Of a stretch of DNA of 64,000 nucleotides, positions 41,846 through 52,633 are shown one piece after another. The notes beneath the pieces are model-generated. The model saw nothing but the letters and a program-made list of their open reading frames with translations, was not told where the DNA came from and did not search any database. This DNA comes from Protopterus annectens (Eukaryota; Chordata; Ceratodontiformes; Protopteridae): contig NC_056725.1 in assembly GCF_019279795.1 (NCBI RefSeq), positions 1,613,362,859-1,613,426,858 of the forward strand, in the 5' to 3' direction. Position 1 is the stretch's first letter. Every line of letters begins with the position of its first letter. The position numbers were made by a program, and so were the translations under genes.

Positions 41846-42720
41846 TTCATAGGTTCATAGGTTCATACTAGGCTATCTGCCCTGGGGCATTTATAAGCCT
41901 AGCCCGATTCTGTTTGGCTTACGCCACCCCTTGATTTGAGTATACTGTGCCCTTTTTAAAGTTTAGTTTACTGTGCCTCTGTCTAATAGTGACACGGAAG
42001 TAATCCCCGGGACAAACCTACAATCCCCCATCCACTCATCAAGATTCTTCTTGAAGAGAGTCAGTGTGGTGTTCTGCCTAACATGAATTGGAATTCTATT
42101 CCAGAGCGAAGGGAGCCTCTGGGTTATGAATCTGTCCCTCCAGCATGTTCTATTTATTTCTGTGCTGAGGTTCAAGTCCCTCGAGCGCATGTCTCTAAGG
42201 GATTTAGATTTACTGAGGTGGAGCATGTCCATAAATTCTGGGTTGGACATAGCTTTATATGTCAGGCATAGATCGCCTCAAAGTAGGCGGTATGCAACTG
42301 AGTAGAGCTGGAGTTTTTTTAACCGAGCAGTATATGGCATCTGTTTGAGTCCCTTGATCCTCCTCGTGAGGTACTTTTGGGGTCTTTCTAATTGCTGCAG
42401 GTGTCGGGTAAGGTACATCCCAAAGGGGGCATTGTATTCTATGATGGGCCTGATGAGGGATGAATAAAGGGGCATGATTACCTCTCTTGATCTAGATGTG
42501 AATCCTTTCATGATGAGGTGGGCTATGTAGAAGGTCTTTCTATCCACTTTGGCAATGTGGTTGTCAAAGGAGAGACTGCTATCAACTTGGGTCCCCAGAT
42601 CCCTAATTACTTTCTCTGTACTTAATGGGTTACCACCTATGTGGTAATTTGTGGGCACATTGTTTTTGCCAAAGGGTATGACTATACACTTTTTGGCATT
42701 TAGCTTTAGCTTGTGCTATT
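41846..42720 (-). mobile_element. CR1-type LINE, copy B (3' end only)
   Basis: It encodes the same C-terminal block as copy A, in two frames: IPFGKNNVPTNYHIGGNPLS to YRLL (42278-42658) and MSNPEFMDMLHLSKSKSLRD to SLLDRGTVN (41963-42250). It ends in an octamer tail (three near-copies of CTATGAAC, complement of 41846-41870). Direct abutment to copy A suggests B inserted at, or A truncated at, the same point. Confidence 0.85.
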
Positions 42721-42724
42721 TACG

Positions 42725-43020
42725 GCAGTGGGTTTGTCTTTTGAGCCTTACTGTACTTCTCAATGGTTGCTACTGATACCACTGCAACTGTTTTCACTGG
42801 CTGCTCTTACAATATTGCAATTCTGTTATTGTGATAATTCAGCCAGATCTCAAATTGCATGTCTATTATTGTGAAAACTAGCTAGTCTGCTAAGTTACTC
42901 TCAGCACTTGTACATCCACAGTGTGTTAATCATAACTGCTTGCTGCTAGTGCATTTGTGAAACACCTCTACTGTGGCTATACAGCTAATATGCATTTTAC
43001 ATGAACTATACTGTAATACT
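42725..43020. repeat. Degenerate repeat block similar to 38.6-38.96 kb
   Basis: Phrases such as GGTTGCTACTGATACCACTG and TTTTCACTGGCTGCTC recall the block on the other side of the CR1 pair. Together they suggest the LINEs landed in an older low-copy tandem array. Confidence 0.35.
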
Positions 43021-43928
43021 TCACTGCTCTTATCTCCTATCATGGTAACCACAATAAATACTTTCCTGTAGTAACTTTATCAGCACACCCACACATACTG
43101 TACATACTAGATCCAGGATCCATGAGGTCACTATTTGCAGCACCATCTGTAACTTGACTGCTAAGACTAGACAGTCTGAGGCAGTGTGATAACTTCCTCA
43201 TGCTTACTGACAACCATTTACTTTTCCCATATGTGAAAGGTGTTAGCACGTGTTAACTTTACAGGCCAGCCTCTCCTCCAAGCATATTGACAGTACTGCC
43301 ATCCACTTCATACAAAGATGCTTGCTATATACAAAATCAGAAAATGAAATATCTTGCACTGAAGTGATTATGAAACCATTGGCCAAATCTCAAAGGCATC
43401 CAGGTTGTTGATTTGGTCAACAGACTAATTAATGACATGCTCACAACCAAACAACACCTACTGTAACAACATGCAACATAGAACAAAATGGGGATCCATC
43501 AGCTGGCAATTCAATGTCTTTAAGGAAGCAGTGCTGAGCCAGTACATCTGGTAATGTCCTAGTTACAGGTGAATCCATAATGAAACACATAGATGCACCA
43601 CTCACCAGGCTGAGCAAGTTAAGGGTGATGCCAAGCTGTCTCTCTGGTGTCAGGATTTCCTGTCTCACAACGGCCCTCAAGCCTTTTATCTCAAATAGTC
43701 ATGGCATAGTGTATGACTTGAGGCACATTTCCTTGGGTTATATGTAGAGTGACAAGAAGGAGCTTTCAGAATGTGCTTCTGAAGTCTGTATAAAACAGTG
43801 TCCTACCCTCAGTGGCACAATACAAAGAAAAAAATAACTGATTTCAAAAATTACTTCACAACACTATAAGATGATAAATCTAAAAATGACAAAGCCAGGA
43901 AACCCAGAAGAAAATTTGTTCAGAAAAT
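43021..43928. other. Intronic DNA, nothing recognised
   Basis: No gene or repeat was identified. Confidence 0.45.
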
Positions 43929-44127
43929 GTCTCCAGTGCCTCAGCTCTTGAGCCTATTCAAAGTACATACTTACAAAACAACACAGCACTTAACATACTA
44001 ATACTAATTATGACATAAATTAATTAAACAATTAACTAGCTCATTATATAAAAACTCTCAAATTAACTTCAGTATTATTAAGACCTTTAGGAATCAATGT
44101 ATCATATTTCAATATAAAATTGATTCC

Positions 44128-44385
44128 TTATATAGCAATCTGTTTTTTTATATTTACATCATCAAATTGTCCAACACAAATTTGTTCTAAAACAGTGGAT
44201 TGTAGCTCTTCTAATTCATTATTGTGATACATTTTAAAATGCATTGCAACAGGGCTCTCTACCCTAGATGTTCTTATATCTCTCAGGTGTTCCTGTTGTC
44301 TTGTTTCAAAAGTCCTTTTACTTTCTCCTATATACAATTTATTACAAGGTCATCTCAGAGCATATATTATCCCTTCCATGTCACA
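44128..44385 (-). pseudogene. GIY-YIG endonuclease fragment of the Penelope-like element
   Basis: A 69-residue frame begins MYIGESKRTFETRQQEHLRD and continues SPVAMHFKMYHN. The upstream half of the motif (GIIYAL) is on the other side of an in-frame stop. The IY and YIG halves and the Arg of RQQEH are recognisable. Confidence 0.78.
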
Positions 44386-44389
44386 ATCA

Positions 44390-44770
44390 CAGACATGCTC
44401 CACCTCAAAAAATCCAAATCCACCAAAACCACTAGAGCAAGCGACTTAAACCTTAGCACGGCTATAAATAGGACGTGCTGCAGGGATAGATTTATCACTC
44501 AGAGACTCCCTATGCTGTGGAATAAAATCCCGGTCCATGTGGGGCAGAGCACCTCGCTGACTCTGTTCAAGAGAAATCTAGACCTGTGGATGGGAGATCG
44601 TAGGTTTACCCCGGGAATCATATCTGTGTCACTGCTGGACAGAGGCACAACAAACTAATGGGCACAGTATTTTTTCATATAAGGGGGTAAGCCAAGCCAC
44701 AAAAATTTGGGCTAGGCTTATAAATGCCTTAGGGCAGATAGCCTAGTATAAACCTATGAACCTATGAACA
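44390..44770 (+). mobile_element. CR1-type LINE, copy C (3' end), inserted in a Penelope-like element
   Basis: It encodes MLHLKKSKSTKTTRASDLNL, then RDRFITQRLPMLWNKIPVHV, then LDRGTTN. It ends GGGCAGATAGCCTAGTATAA with two CTATGAAC octamers at 44752-44770. It is on the + strand, opposite to copies A and B. The host Penelope sequence continues on both sides, so this insertion is younger than that element. Confidence 0.87.
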
Positions 44771-44935
44771 ATAATAACTGCACTGTATTGTGTATTTATT
44801 TTCATTAATCTTATTAAAATCTCTCACTACATATTTACAGCAACATTTTCCACAAGGTATAGTACCCACACTATTAATATTACCTGTGATAGTGTTCATG
44901 GGAGGCAAAAACTACCCATGAACCAATATATCTCT

Positions 44936-45069
44936 TTTTGATTGCAAAAATTAGCTTACATATCAGTATTGTTCTTAGGAGGTCCGATATGGGATGAGAT
45001 GATTGACAGCCTTACTTGCTTTGCAAAAGATGAGCTACACCTTTGTACTCATGGCATTTGCATTTTTGC
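44936..45069. other. Unassigned sequence between the PLE fragment and MITE 3
   Basis: No gene or repeat was recognised in this short stretch. Confidence 0.4.
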
Positions 45070-45335
45070 CAAGGACCCAAAAATCACATCTACCCCCTTG
45101 ATGCATATTTTCAGTAAGGTCAGTCTCCTCAGACTTGCCATTCTCCTTTTAAACTTATTTTTGCAGGAGTGGGCAAACCCCCCACCTCCCACCAAGGTAT
45201 GTGGGGGACAAGCATCCCTGCATCCACTGAACTTATATATATCAACTCCAAGATTGACCTCAGAGAAAAGGGAATATTCTGAGAAATGATATCTCAGATC
45301 TGGTATGTGTAAGTCTGATGTTTTGGCCATTTGGT
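45070..45335. mobile_element. MITE-like element 3 (core shared with elements 1 and 2)
   Basis: The core reads CCCCCCACCTCCCACC, then GTGGGGGACAAGCATCCCTG, then CAACTCCAAGATTGACCTCA, then GAGAAAAGGGAATATTC. This is the same order as at 15.9 and 18.9 kb. The outer ends (GCCAAGGACCCAAAAATCAC and the complement of TGATGTTTTGGCCATTTGG) look like diverged inverted repeats. No coding sequence is present. Confidence 0.5.
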
Positions 45336-45399
45336 CTCCATTTTTCAGTCCAACAGTTTCAGTGGTTACCGTGCTTCATCACTAGAAGTCAAAATAAGT

Positions 45400-47289
45400 A
45401 TAAGATGTTGCACTCCATAATAGCCTTGAGAATATAGATATCTGCATCATTACTGAAACGTATGTCAAATATTGTGCTAGCACCCACTCATTAGAAGGTT
45501 TCAGACTCACCTCCAGAAATGATTGGTTGCAGGTAGTGGAGTGCCTGTATCCCTAAGAACCCCTATATCATTAAGGATCCTAAGACTATACAATGATTTT
45601 GAGCTTATCATAATCACCTTGCCATCAATAAATACCCATGTCATGTCATAATGAAGTATAGAATCCCATCTATGTCACCCATAGCCCATAAGGCAAATCT
45701 AAATAAACTAGTCCCTTTCCATTGAACTAAATGCTGTCATCACTGCAGAGTTCAAACAATCGATCCATAAACAGGAAAACTGATGCAACTACAAATTGAT
45801 ATGCACAACAGTTTATTGATTTCATAAATGCTAGTTACTTCAACCACCTTTTTTACACCCCGACTAGGGTCTCAAAAGTTTTGGATCTGGTCCTCACAAA
45901 TATGCCCATGCAATGTTGTACTCCTGTTGTTACACTTTCTCTGGTCAAATCTGCTCAATAATATTTGCTAGGAGGCTAAAACCTGATATACTGTCAAACT
46001 CTACCATCTTTAAAAAGAGAACAATGTATTGCAGTTAGTAGACACATTAGTATCACATGGTGCTGATGCTGCTATCTTTATTGATAAGTTCAATTCTCAC
46101 CTTAATCCTTGCACTGAGGCATTAGTTCCCACCTGACACAAATATAATGCTAAGTTCATGAATTAACTTATGTGGCAGAATACTAGCAAAAATGATCTGT
46201 ACAACAAAAAGAAGAAATTTATTGTAAGCAATAAACTAAATACTGTAGCCTTTACAATTGAAATCAGAATGCTAAACAAAGAAAGTAGAAGAAAATTAAA
46301 TCTTCCAAAAATAAATATAAACTGAAAATTGTCACCTCACTATCTTAAAAACCTTTGAAGCAATACCCAATGCTGCACTGAGCTAATGCATAACAATATC
46401 ACATACTCAGCCCTGGAGTACATAGCCAACATATCAGCTGATAAATTTATCTCAAACTTTGCACCTTTATCCTGCCCTTACTTTTCCCTGCATATTGATA
46501 TGTCTGCATCTCCCTGTTGGATCACTTCAGAGCATCAGAGCATGTCCTGAGAGTGCTTATCAAGGACAAGAGCACTGTCTCTGTGTCCATACAATAAGCC
46601 TGGCTGATTCCTTCTTAGGACTAAGCATGGCCTTACTGACTTGCTGCTAAATTTGTTCTACCTCATCCTGTCTACCAGAATCATGGCTGAGGAGTGGTAA
46701 ACAGCTATGGTCATCCCACTCCATAAGAAAGGACTCACACTGACTTTGGGAACTGCATAACAATAAACCCAACTGGTCTTGTTTGCATGACAATGGATGA
46801 CATCATTATACAACATGTAAAAAAGATATAAGTGTTCTGCAGATCCTTGATCCAGACCAGTTTGGGCCCATTAAAGGTCGATTCTTTGCATCACATTACC
46901 TATTATTTGACATACACCAAAAGCTAATACAGTCATTATAAACCTGGCCACTTTCATAGACAATGATCAGTCCTTTGACAACAATGTGTCTACTGTTGTG
47001 AGGAAATCCTTCTGTCTAGCTAGGTTAATTATCAGAGTAACATCTTCTGAGTTAATGGGAGTTAGTAGTCCCCTCTCTACCTCCCTTATAGACCCATAAT
47101 AGAATAAAATACCCCTTTTAGTATGTATCACTCTAAACATATGACTCTTGTGGAAAAATCTCAGCACTTTATTATACAGAAAATCCAAGACATGGGTTTC
47201 ATATATTACTCAGACTGCATTAAAGCACAGTATCTCTTCTGTGTTTCTTATAGACTTTTGATTGGAGGCATTTGTCTTGCCTACAAAGA
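45400..47289 (+). mobile_element. Old CR1-type LINE with RT core deleted, split by an L2-like insertion
   Basis: An endonuclease-like part (SLEGFRLTSRNDW; later QFIDFINASYFNHLFYTPTR and VLDLVLTN) is followed by RT fingers (TMDDIIIQHVKK). The region then jumps to the C-terminal block (SFDNNVSTVVRKSFCLARLI, then SLIDP, then FCVSYRLLIGGICLAYKDI) with most of the palm missing. The C-terminal block matches the local CR1 family. It stops at CLAYKDI, where another LINE begins. Confidence 0.7.
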
Positions 47290-48628
47290 TATCTTCTATC
47301 TGTCTGAACGCAAACAGTCAGTTAAATGGCTCTCTTCCCCTTCTCCTTTCTTACCTCTCTCTACCGGTGTTCCACAAGGTTCCATCTTGGGTCCCCTCTT
47401 ATTCAACATCTTCACCAATGACCTTTTCACCTCATGCCATCAGTCCTCACTTATACAATATGCAGACGACTCCACAATCATTTCTATAGCCAACAACATC
47501 TCCGACCTACACTCCCTAACCCAAACAGCTCTACTTTCCACTGAACAATGGCTTTCAGAAAACTTACTGATTCTTACTCCTACTAAAACCAAACTCTTAC
47601 TCTTCCTACCCCACTCTCTTAATCATCATAAATCCTCTTTTGTCATTAAGTCTTGCAATAACACAGCTATCCTACCTGACACCCACACAAAACTACTTGG
47701 GAGTCATTATCGATGACGAATTAAAATTCAATCAACACATACAGCAATGCATAAAGAAAACACATCAGAAATTAGGTCTATTATACCGAAACAAAAAATA
47801 TCTCAGTCCCGAAGCTAGACTCACCCTAGGACAAGCACTACTCCTCCCCTCACTCCTCTATGCTGCTCCGGTTCTCACAAATATCCAAAACCCTAAATAA
47901 ACTCCAAAAATCCTACCACAAAATAGCCAGATTCATCACAAACTCCCCAAACAACACACACCACTGCATTGCTTTGAAGTCTCTACAATGGCTAGAACTC
48001 CCACAACTACTACATCTCTATCAATTTCACATGTTGCACTCTATGCTCTTTAAACCATCCTACTGTCCATCATTATCTCTCCTTGTCTCTGTCTACACCC
48101 CATCTTGACCCCTCCGCACCTCTAATCAACAATTGCTTGATATTTACCACCCAAATAAGCCAGTAGGTAAGCTACTCTACAAACACTCTGTGGCCCAAGC
48201 CTGGAACAAACTACCCCTTGACATTCGCTCAATCTCTCACACCCCACTATTTAAAAGAAAACTAAAGACTCATTTACTCAATTCCAGAATTTGCCCCTGC
48301 TATGACCCTACATAATTCTCTCCACCCCCCACATTGGAATCACTCCATCTATCCTTGTCATACTTCTGAACTCTATCCCCACTAGTACAGTTACATAGCA
48401 TAAAAAAAAAACTTGTGTTGTCATTTAATTATTGTTAATGTTGTTTTGTTTATTGTTTTACTACTGTAATGACTAGTTTTATTTCTATTGTTTGCTGTGC
48501 TTGTATACTACTGTAGTGTTTTTTTGTTGTACTATCTGGAGCTTTTCTCCTCAGGTCACCACTGAAAATGGGACAAAATCCCAGTTGGACTAACCCGGTC
48601 AACAAATGTCAATAAATAAATAAATAAA
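47290..48628 (+). mobile_element. L2-like LINE, 5' truncated, with (AATA)n tail
   Basis: It starts at the RT palm (YLSERKQSVKWLSS) and runs to a defined 3' end: GGAGCTTTTCTCCTCAGGTC, then CCCGGTCAACAAATGTC, then AATAAATAAATAAATAAAA. That end also occurs at 35.93 and 59.45 kb. It lies inside the C-terminal block of the older CR1, so it is younger than that element. Confidence 0.85.
47302..48315 (+). pseudogene. L2-like reverse transcriptase C-terminal two-thirds
   Basis: The 197-residue frame ending at 47716 carries GVPQGSILGPLLFNIFTNDL (motif B), LIQYADDSTII (catalytic YADD) and LSENLLILTPTKTKLLLF. After a frameshift, LGVIIDDELKFNQHIQQ and LLYRNKKYLSPEARL follow (47640-47900). LNKLQKSYHKIARFI comes next and, in a last frame, HSVAQAWNKLPLDIRS to FKRKLKTHLL (48133-48315). 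Two or three single-base shifts separate otherwise well-kept segments, so this is a fairly recent copy. Confidence 0.87.
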
Positions 48629-48742
48629 AAAGACTCACATGATCCAGTCCTAAGTGACCTCCTATACATCTGCAAAGCAAACACCATAAACACACACTTG
48701 AAAGATATACAATTTCAACATAACATAAGCATTGCATGGTGG

Positions 48743-48745
<3 letters not shown>

Positions 48746-48793
<48 letters not shown>
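48746..48793. repeat. (TA)n microsatellite
   Basis: About 48 bp of TA dinucleotides. Confidence 0.95.
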
Positions 48794-48794
<1 letters not shown>

Positions 48795-48959
48795 TTTTCA
48801 AATAATCTCCCTCCTGTGGAGTGGGCTTTCCATAGTTATTAAGCAAAGTAACTGACTGATCCTGTTCAGATGCAGCCTTGACAATTGGATGGGGAACAGT
48901 AAATTCCCCCATACTTGGTTCCTATTCCATCATTGAAAGAGGAAAGGAACAGTGGACTT

Positions 48960-49035
48960 TTATTTATACAGAAGTGCACTGACTAGGTGGGATCTTAGCC
49001 GACAAGCTAGTTTGAGCCTATGAACCTATATCCAT
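48960..49035 (+). repeat. Remnant resembling a CR1-type tail
   Basis: GCCTATGAACCTAT near 49016 resembles the octamer tails of the local CR1 copies. The sequence before it could be a decayed SINE body. The call is weak. Confidence 0.3.
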
Positions 49036-49897
49036 GTCTGCTGACTTGTCTAAGTCTGCCATTTTTCCTTAGGGATTATATCACTAGTTACATCAATTTC
49101 ACCAAAATCCATAGGAGAGACAGAAAATTAGAGAGTCTATTTTGTTGAATCTCTTTAACAGCAAAGCATGAAATCAGCCATTATATCAAAAATGACTTGT
49201 TTTGTTCTGGAATAAACGTTAGTAAATTTGGTGAGTTCCTTATATTTGTCTGAGCACTGTAGTTAATATTTATCATTAAAGGGTAATGTGGGAGTGCAGG
49301 GGACCACCTTCAAAAGTTGCCCATTTAGGTGTTTTGTTTAATATTTATTTTAAGGAGATGTTCTATGATGGCATATTTTAGGAAGGCCAGTCCAGTTACT
49401 TTGAGTAGCAGGTATTTAATTAGTGTTTTTGTGATAACATGCTTTACTTTGCAAGGTGTTTATTAGTTTAGGTGGTATTTTATTCTTCATGTTGTTAGTT
49501 CTATTGGCTTTTTTTCTTTTTTCCCTTTGTAGTTTGATCTTCAGTAAATAGGGATTTAGTTAAATGACAAAAATCCCTCTTTTGCGCTGTTCCCATTCTT
49601 TACTCTTTTTATAAATAGCAATCCTGACCAGCAGTTGCACCAATTTATTACTGAGTAATTGCATTATATGGAATAACTTTACATAGCTTAACACACTTAC
49701 CCTATTTTTGTGTCCATGGATTATGAAGGTGCCTGAATATTCTGTCCTCCCACCTCTTATGTGCCTGTATCATCTGTGAAATACTGCAATGATATACACA
49801 GCAAAATACTGCTGTTATGTATCCTTATCTCAGAGATACTCTAATGTATCAGCATATAATTCAAAAAATTTTATTCGCTTACTGAGTACCAAGAACA
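49036..49897. other. Intronic DNA, nothing recognised
   Basis: No gene or defined repeat seen. Confidence 0.45.
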
Positions 49898-50205
49898 CTC
49901 AGAGACAGCCATACCACAGTGCTGTACCATGAATTGTAAGCTTCGTGTACACCTCATGGTAACCGTTTCTGACTCAGAGACAGCCCTACCACAGTACTGT
50001 ACCATGAAGTGTAAGCCTGGTGTACACCTCATGGTAACCATTTATTGACTCAAAGACAGCCCTACCACAGAGCTGTACCATGAAGCATAAGCCTGGTGTA
50101 TACCTCATGGTAACCATTTCTGACTCAGAGATAGCCATAACGCAGTGCTGTACCATGAAGTGTCAGCCTGGTGTATACCTCATAGTAACCATTTCTAGTT
50201 CAGCA
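49898..50205. repeat. 75-bp tandem repeat, four copies, with an internal inverted repeat
   Basis: Copies start at 49898, 49973, 50049 and 50124. Each unit carries CTGTACCATGAA and, about 20 bases later, CCTCATGGTAACC. ACCATGA and TCATGGT can pair, giving a potential hairpin in each unit. Copies differ at about 5-10% of positions. Confidence 0.93.
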
Positions 50206-50486
50206 GCTGGTGCAGCACCATGTTAGGACTGTCTCTGCTACCTAATGCACAAGCTAATGAGGCTTGGTTTACCCCTTGAAATGCCTGCAGTAAGGCATTT
50301 TCACTATCAAGTGATTTAGAGACTTGCTTTGCTGCATGAGTTACCTCAGCTGGCATATACCCTCAGCACTTATACACAGCTCTTCAGCAGTGTTAGCTCA
50401 CTGCATCACCAGAAGCCATCAGGGATATTTTAAAATATTACCTTAAGTCTTTAAACAAATAATAAAACAAGTTTAAAGTAAATTGG
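50206..50486. other. Intronic DNA, nothing recognised
   Basis: No gene or repeat seen. Confidence 0.45.
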
Positions 50487-50556
50487 GGAGTTTGAACCCT
50501 GCACCCTTGATATAGAAAGCAGTTTGTCAAGAAGGAACCTTAACTCACTATGGTAA
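50487..50556 (-). repeat. tRNA-derived SINE remnant
   Basis: On the - strand an A-box-like TTACCATAGTGAGTTAAGG (50556 to 50538) is followed by a good B box GGGTTCAAACTCC (50499 to 50487). The spacing of about 40 bp fits a tRNA promoter. Confidence 0.55.
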
Positions 50557-51085
50557 CTGAGGACCTAGTATAAGAGTGCATCTTTTAATAATAAGTATGA
50601 AACTCTAATATCTGGCCTCATTCACTTATTGCAATGTTACATTAGTTACAGTGGACATTGCATGTGCATCAGGCAACAGCAGGAGCATTTTGTAAAAATC
50701 AGCATCCGTTGAGAGGGATAGGGGGGTGTCTGTGTGGAAGAAGTCTTTGGCACAAAACTGGGAGGAACACTAGATGACACCAGGGAGAATTATTAAGCTA
50801 TTAATTTGACTGAATGAAAAAGATAACTGGTCACACATCATGATACACTTTACAAGCTACAAGAAAAATGAAACTGCAACATCTTGCAGTACTGAGTGAA
50901 TGTAAGGCTCCATAGTTTACAAGGGCAAGGACAAAAATAAGAAGATACATAATGTACATGCTGTACACTAAAGAGGCACATAAAAAGTACCAAAACAAAC
51001 CAGGAAGAAGGAAATACCCAAAGACTGCCGACAGCAGCAACCAAATAAACCATAAAAAGGGCAACAGAGGCACAAGAAAAAACAC
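50557..51085. other. Intronic DNA, nothing recognised
   Basis: Open frames on the - strand at 50831-51085 are hydrophobic by composition but match no family I recognise. Confidence 0.4.
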
Positions 51086-51440
51086 ACTCTACTTAACAGT
51101 GTCGCAGCATTTTGTATCCTCCACAAATCAGGACTTCATCAGATAGCAATCCCACAAAGCTCTTGCTGTTATATATACTTAACTCACATCAATTAATCAA
51201 TCAATTAAGAAAATCAAATAATCATTCAACAAAATAAAATTAAATGGAATAAAGCTACTCTAAATCAGTCATACTAAAATCCATTAATTCCATATGAGGC
51301 AAAAATACATTGAGGAAAAATACTTACAAGTAATGTATGAATTAATTAAATAAAAAGTCCATACATATATATAAATAGAATACTTATGCTATAATGTATG
51401 TACTTTAATAGTGATACAAGATATATTAAGGAAGGGATAA
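51086..51440 (-). mobile_element. Penelope-type non-coding end
   Basis: A hammerhead-like motif (51142 to 51110, - strand) is followed in the + direction by an AT-rich tail with repeated ATTAATCAATTAA-like phrases. The same layout is seen at 14.85-15.23 and 52.1-52.6 kb. No coding sequence is present. Confidence 0.5.
51110..51142 (-). ncRNA. Hammerhead-like motif, GAAA box decayed
   Basis: On the - strand CTGATGA is intact. Stem II AGTCCT/AGGAT pairs over five bases around GATTTGTGG. The following box is ACAAAATGCTG where GAAA is expected, so it is probably inactive. Confidence 0.45.
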
Positions 51441-51469
51441 GTAGTAACTGGAAAACATTTTCTAGCCTG

Positions 51470-51990
51470 TCAGACTTAGAGCATACCTTCGAGCAACTCC
51501 TTAGATTTGTTTTGAAAAGGGGCAAAAATGTTAATGAGTTGCTTGAACAAACCCCCTAAACAGGAAAGGGAAGAACAGATCTGGTATATTTAAGTGTGGG
51601 CCGTGTGGTCCATATCCCCACATAATGAATAGGGAGTTTGTTTATGTGAAGGCTAGGGATAGGTTTATTGAAGCCACTGCCTTCTCTAATTGTAATAATG
51701 TAGGGATGGTTTACTTAGTTGAATGCACAGGTTGCGATGCCTTCTATGTATGAAAAACTATACATAAACTCAAAAGGAGAATATAAGAACATGTATATGA
51801 CATTCAGAATAAGGATATAAAGAATGCATTGTATACAATTACACATACATAGAAATGTGCACAGTCTAGTTTTAGTTTTTTTTGTATTGGAGGAAATAGC
51901 TCAGGATCCTACAGGGGGAACCATGGGAGACCAAGACAGAATATAAGGAGGTCTAATGGCAATTGATTTGTGAGGCTAATAGTCCACTAG
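51470..51990 (+). pseudogene. Penelope-like GIY-YIG endonuclease fragment
   Basis: The + strand reading gives GIFKCGPCGPYPHIMNREFV, then ATAFSNCNNVGMVYLVECTG, then CDAFYV. A stop stands where Gly of YVG is expected, and HKLKRRI follows, then a stop before EHVYD. The Cys pairs and the VYL...FYV halves identify the Penelope endonuclease. It is a different lineage from the young copy (CGPCGPYPH linker) and lies on the opposite strand. Confidence 0.78.
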
Positions 51991-52168
51991 GTTTAATGAA
52001 AATATCTCCCTGGCCCCTGTTTTAAAATTAAGAGCTGCTAGATCTTAGGAGTACCCCCAAATATGTCTTTTTAACATTATATTATGCATACTGCAAGAAT
52101 TCCAAGCAGGCAAAGGATACACATAGCAGAAAACCAAACAATTTATTTAGTAAAAGACGTGTAAGTGC

Positions 52169-52196
52169 TTTTGCATTGTACTCTACGCTTCATCAG
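52169..52196 (-). ncRNA. Hammerhead-like motif, one base off in the GAAA box
   Basis: On the - strand CTGATGA is followed by AGCGTAGAGTACAATGC (possible 4-bp stem GCGU/AUGC) and AAAAGCACTTACACGTC. The box reads AAAA for GAAA. It sits at the inner edge of the 443-bp duplicated target described next; the core bases CATCAG (+ strand) supply the microhomology used at the Penelope junction. Confidence 0.45.
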
Positions 52197-52633
52197 ACAT
52201 AAAATCTGTCACAAGCTAAAACATTTTAAACACTGTTAAACCAATCCCTGCTAGCAACCTTTTCCCCTCCAATTAAATAATTAGTGGAATAACCTAACAC
52301 TTTAGCAAAATAAGTACATTTTTAGTATGTTCCAACCACAACTTGTATAACAGATTTCAGATATAATAACTAACACGTATATTGCAAATATCTAAACAGT
52401 ATAATATGCATCATACATAAACCATTTCATTATGCTGTTGCAAACATGCTAATGTTTTGGAAAATTTAATGCAGAACTACATCTACAAAGGCTGAATCAG
52501 TCCTGCCATCCACATAAATAATTAAGTATACGCCTTATATGAAGTTTACAATAAAAAAATTAAACTGCTACATGAACACTACAATCCACTCTGCTACAGG
52601 CCCCATGAGGAGCTCAGTGTCTCTCCAACCTAA
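52191..52633. repeat. Left copy of a 443-bp direct duplication flanking the young Penelope-like element
   Basis: It runs from CATCAGACATAAAATCTG to CTCTCCAACCTAA. It is repeated at 56693-57135 with the same length and a single difference seen (TATACGCC against TATGCGCC). It is itself an older Penelope-type AT-rich end. Its position on both sides of the element marks it as a very long target duplication or a product of recombination. Confidence 0.95.

Larger units (their letters stand above)
43929..44935 (-). mobile_element. Penelope-like element fragment (same family as 52.6-56.7 kb), split by a CR1 insertion
   Basis: On the - strand the linker with SVGTIPCGKCCCKYVV (about 44860) is followed, across the inserted CR1 end, by the GIY-YIG part (LYIGESKRTFETRQQEHLRD) and the C-terminus ILKYDTLIPKGLN near 44060. 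This is close to ILKYQTLIPKGLN of the young copy. The non-coding hairpin at 43963 to 43929 also matches that copy's terminal repeat. Stops and a frameshift are present. Confidence 0.8.

Noticed and set aside
45370-45410. Possible hammerhead core on the - strand (TGATGAAGCACGG...TGAAAC)
   Set aside because: The first core base is not C and stem II does not pair well; not listed as a motif.
50831-51085. Hydrophobic 84-residue frame as a membrane protein gene
   Set aside because: It is a short isolated frame in AT-rich DNA without recognisable similarity; composition alone is not enough.
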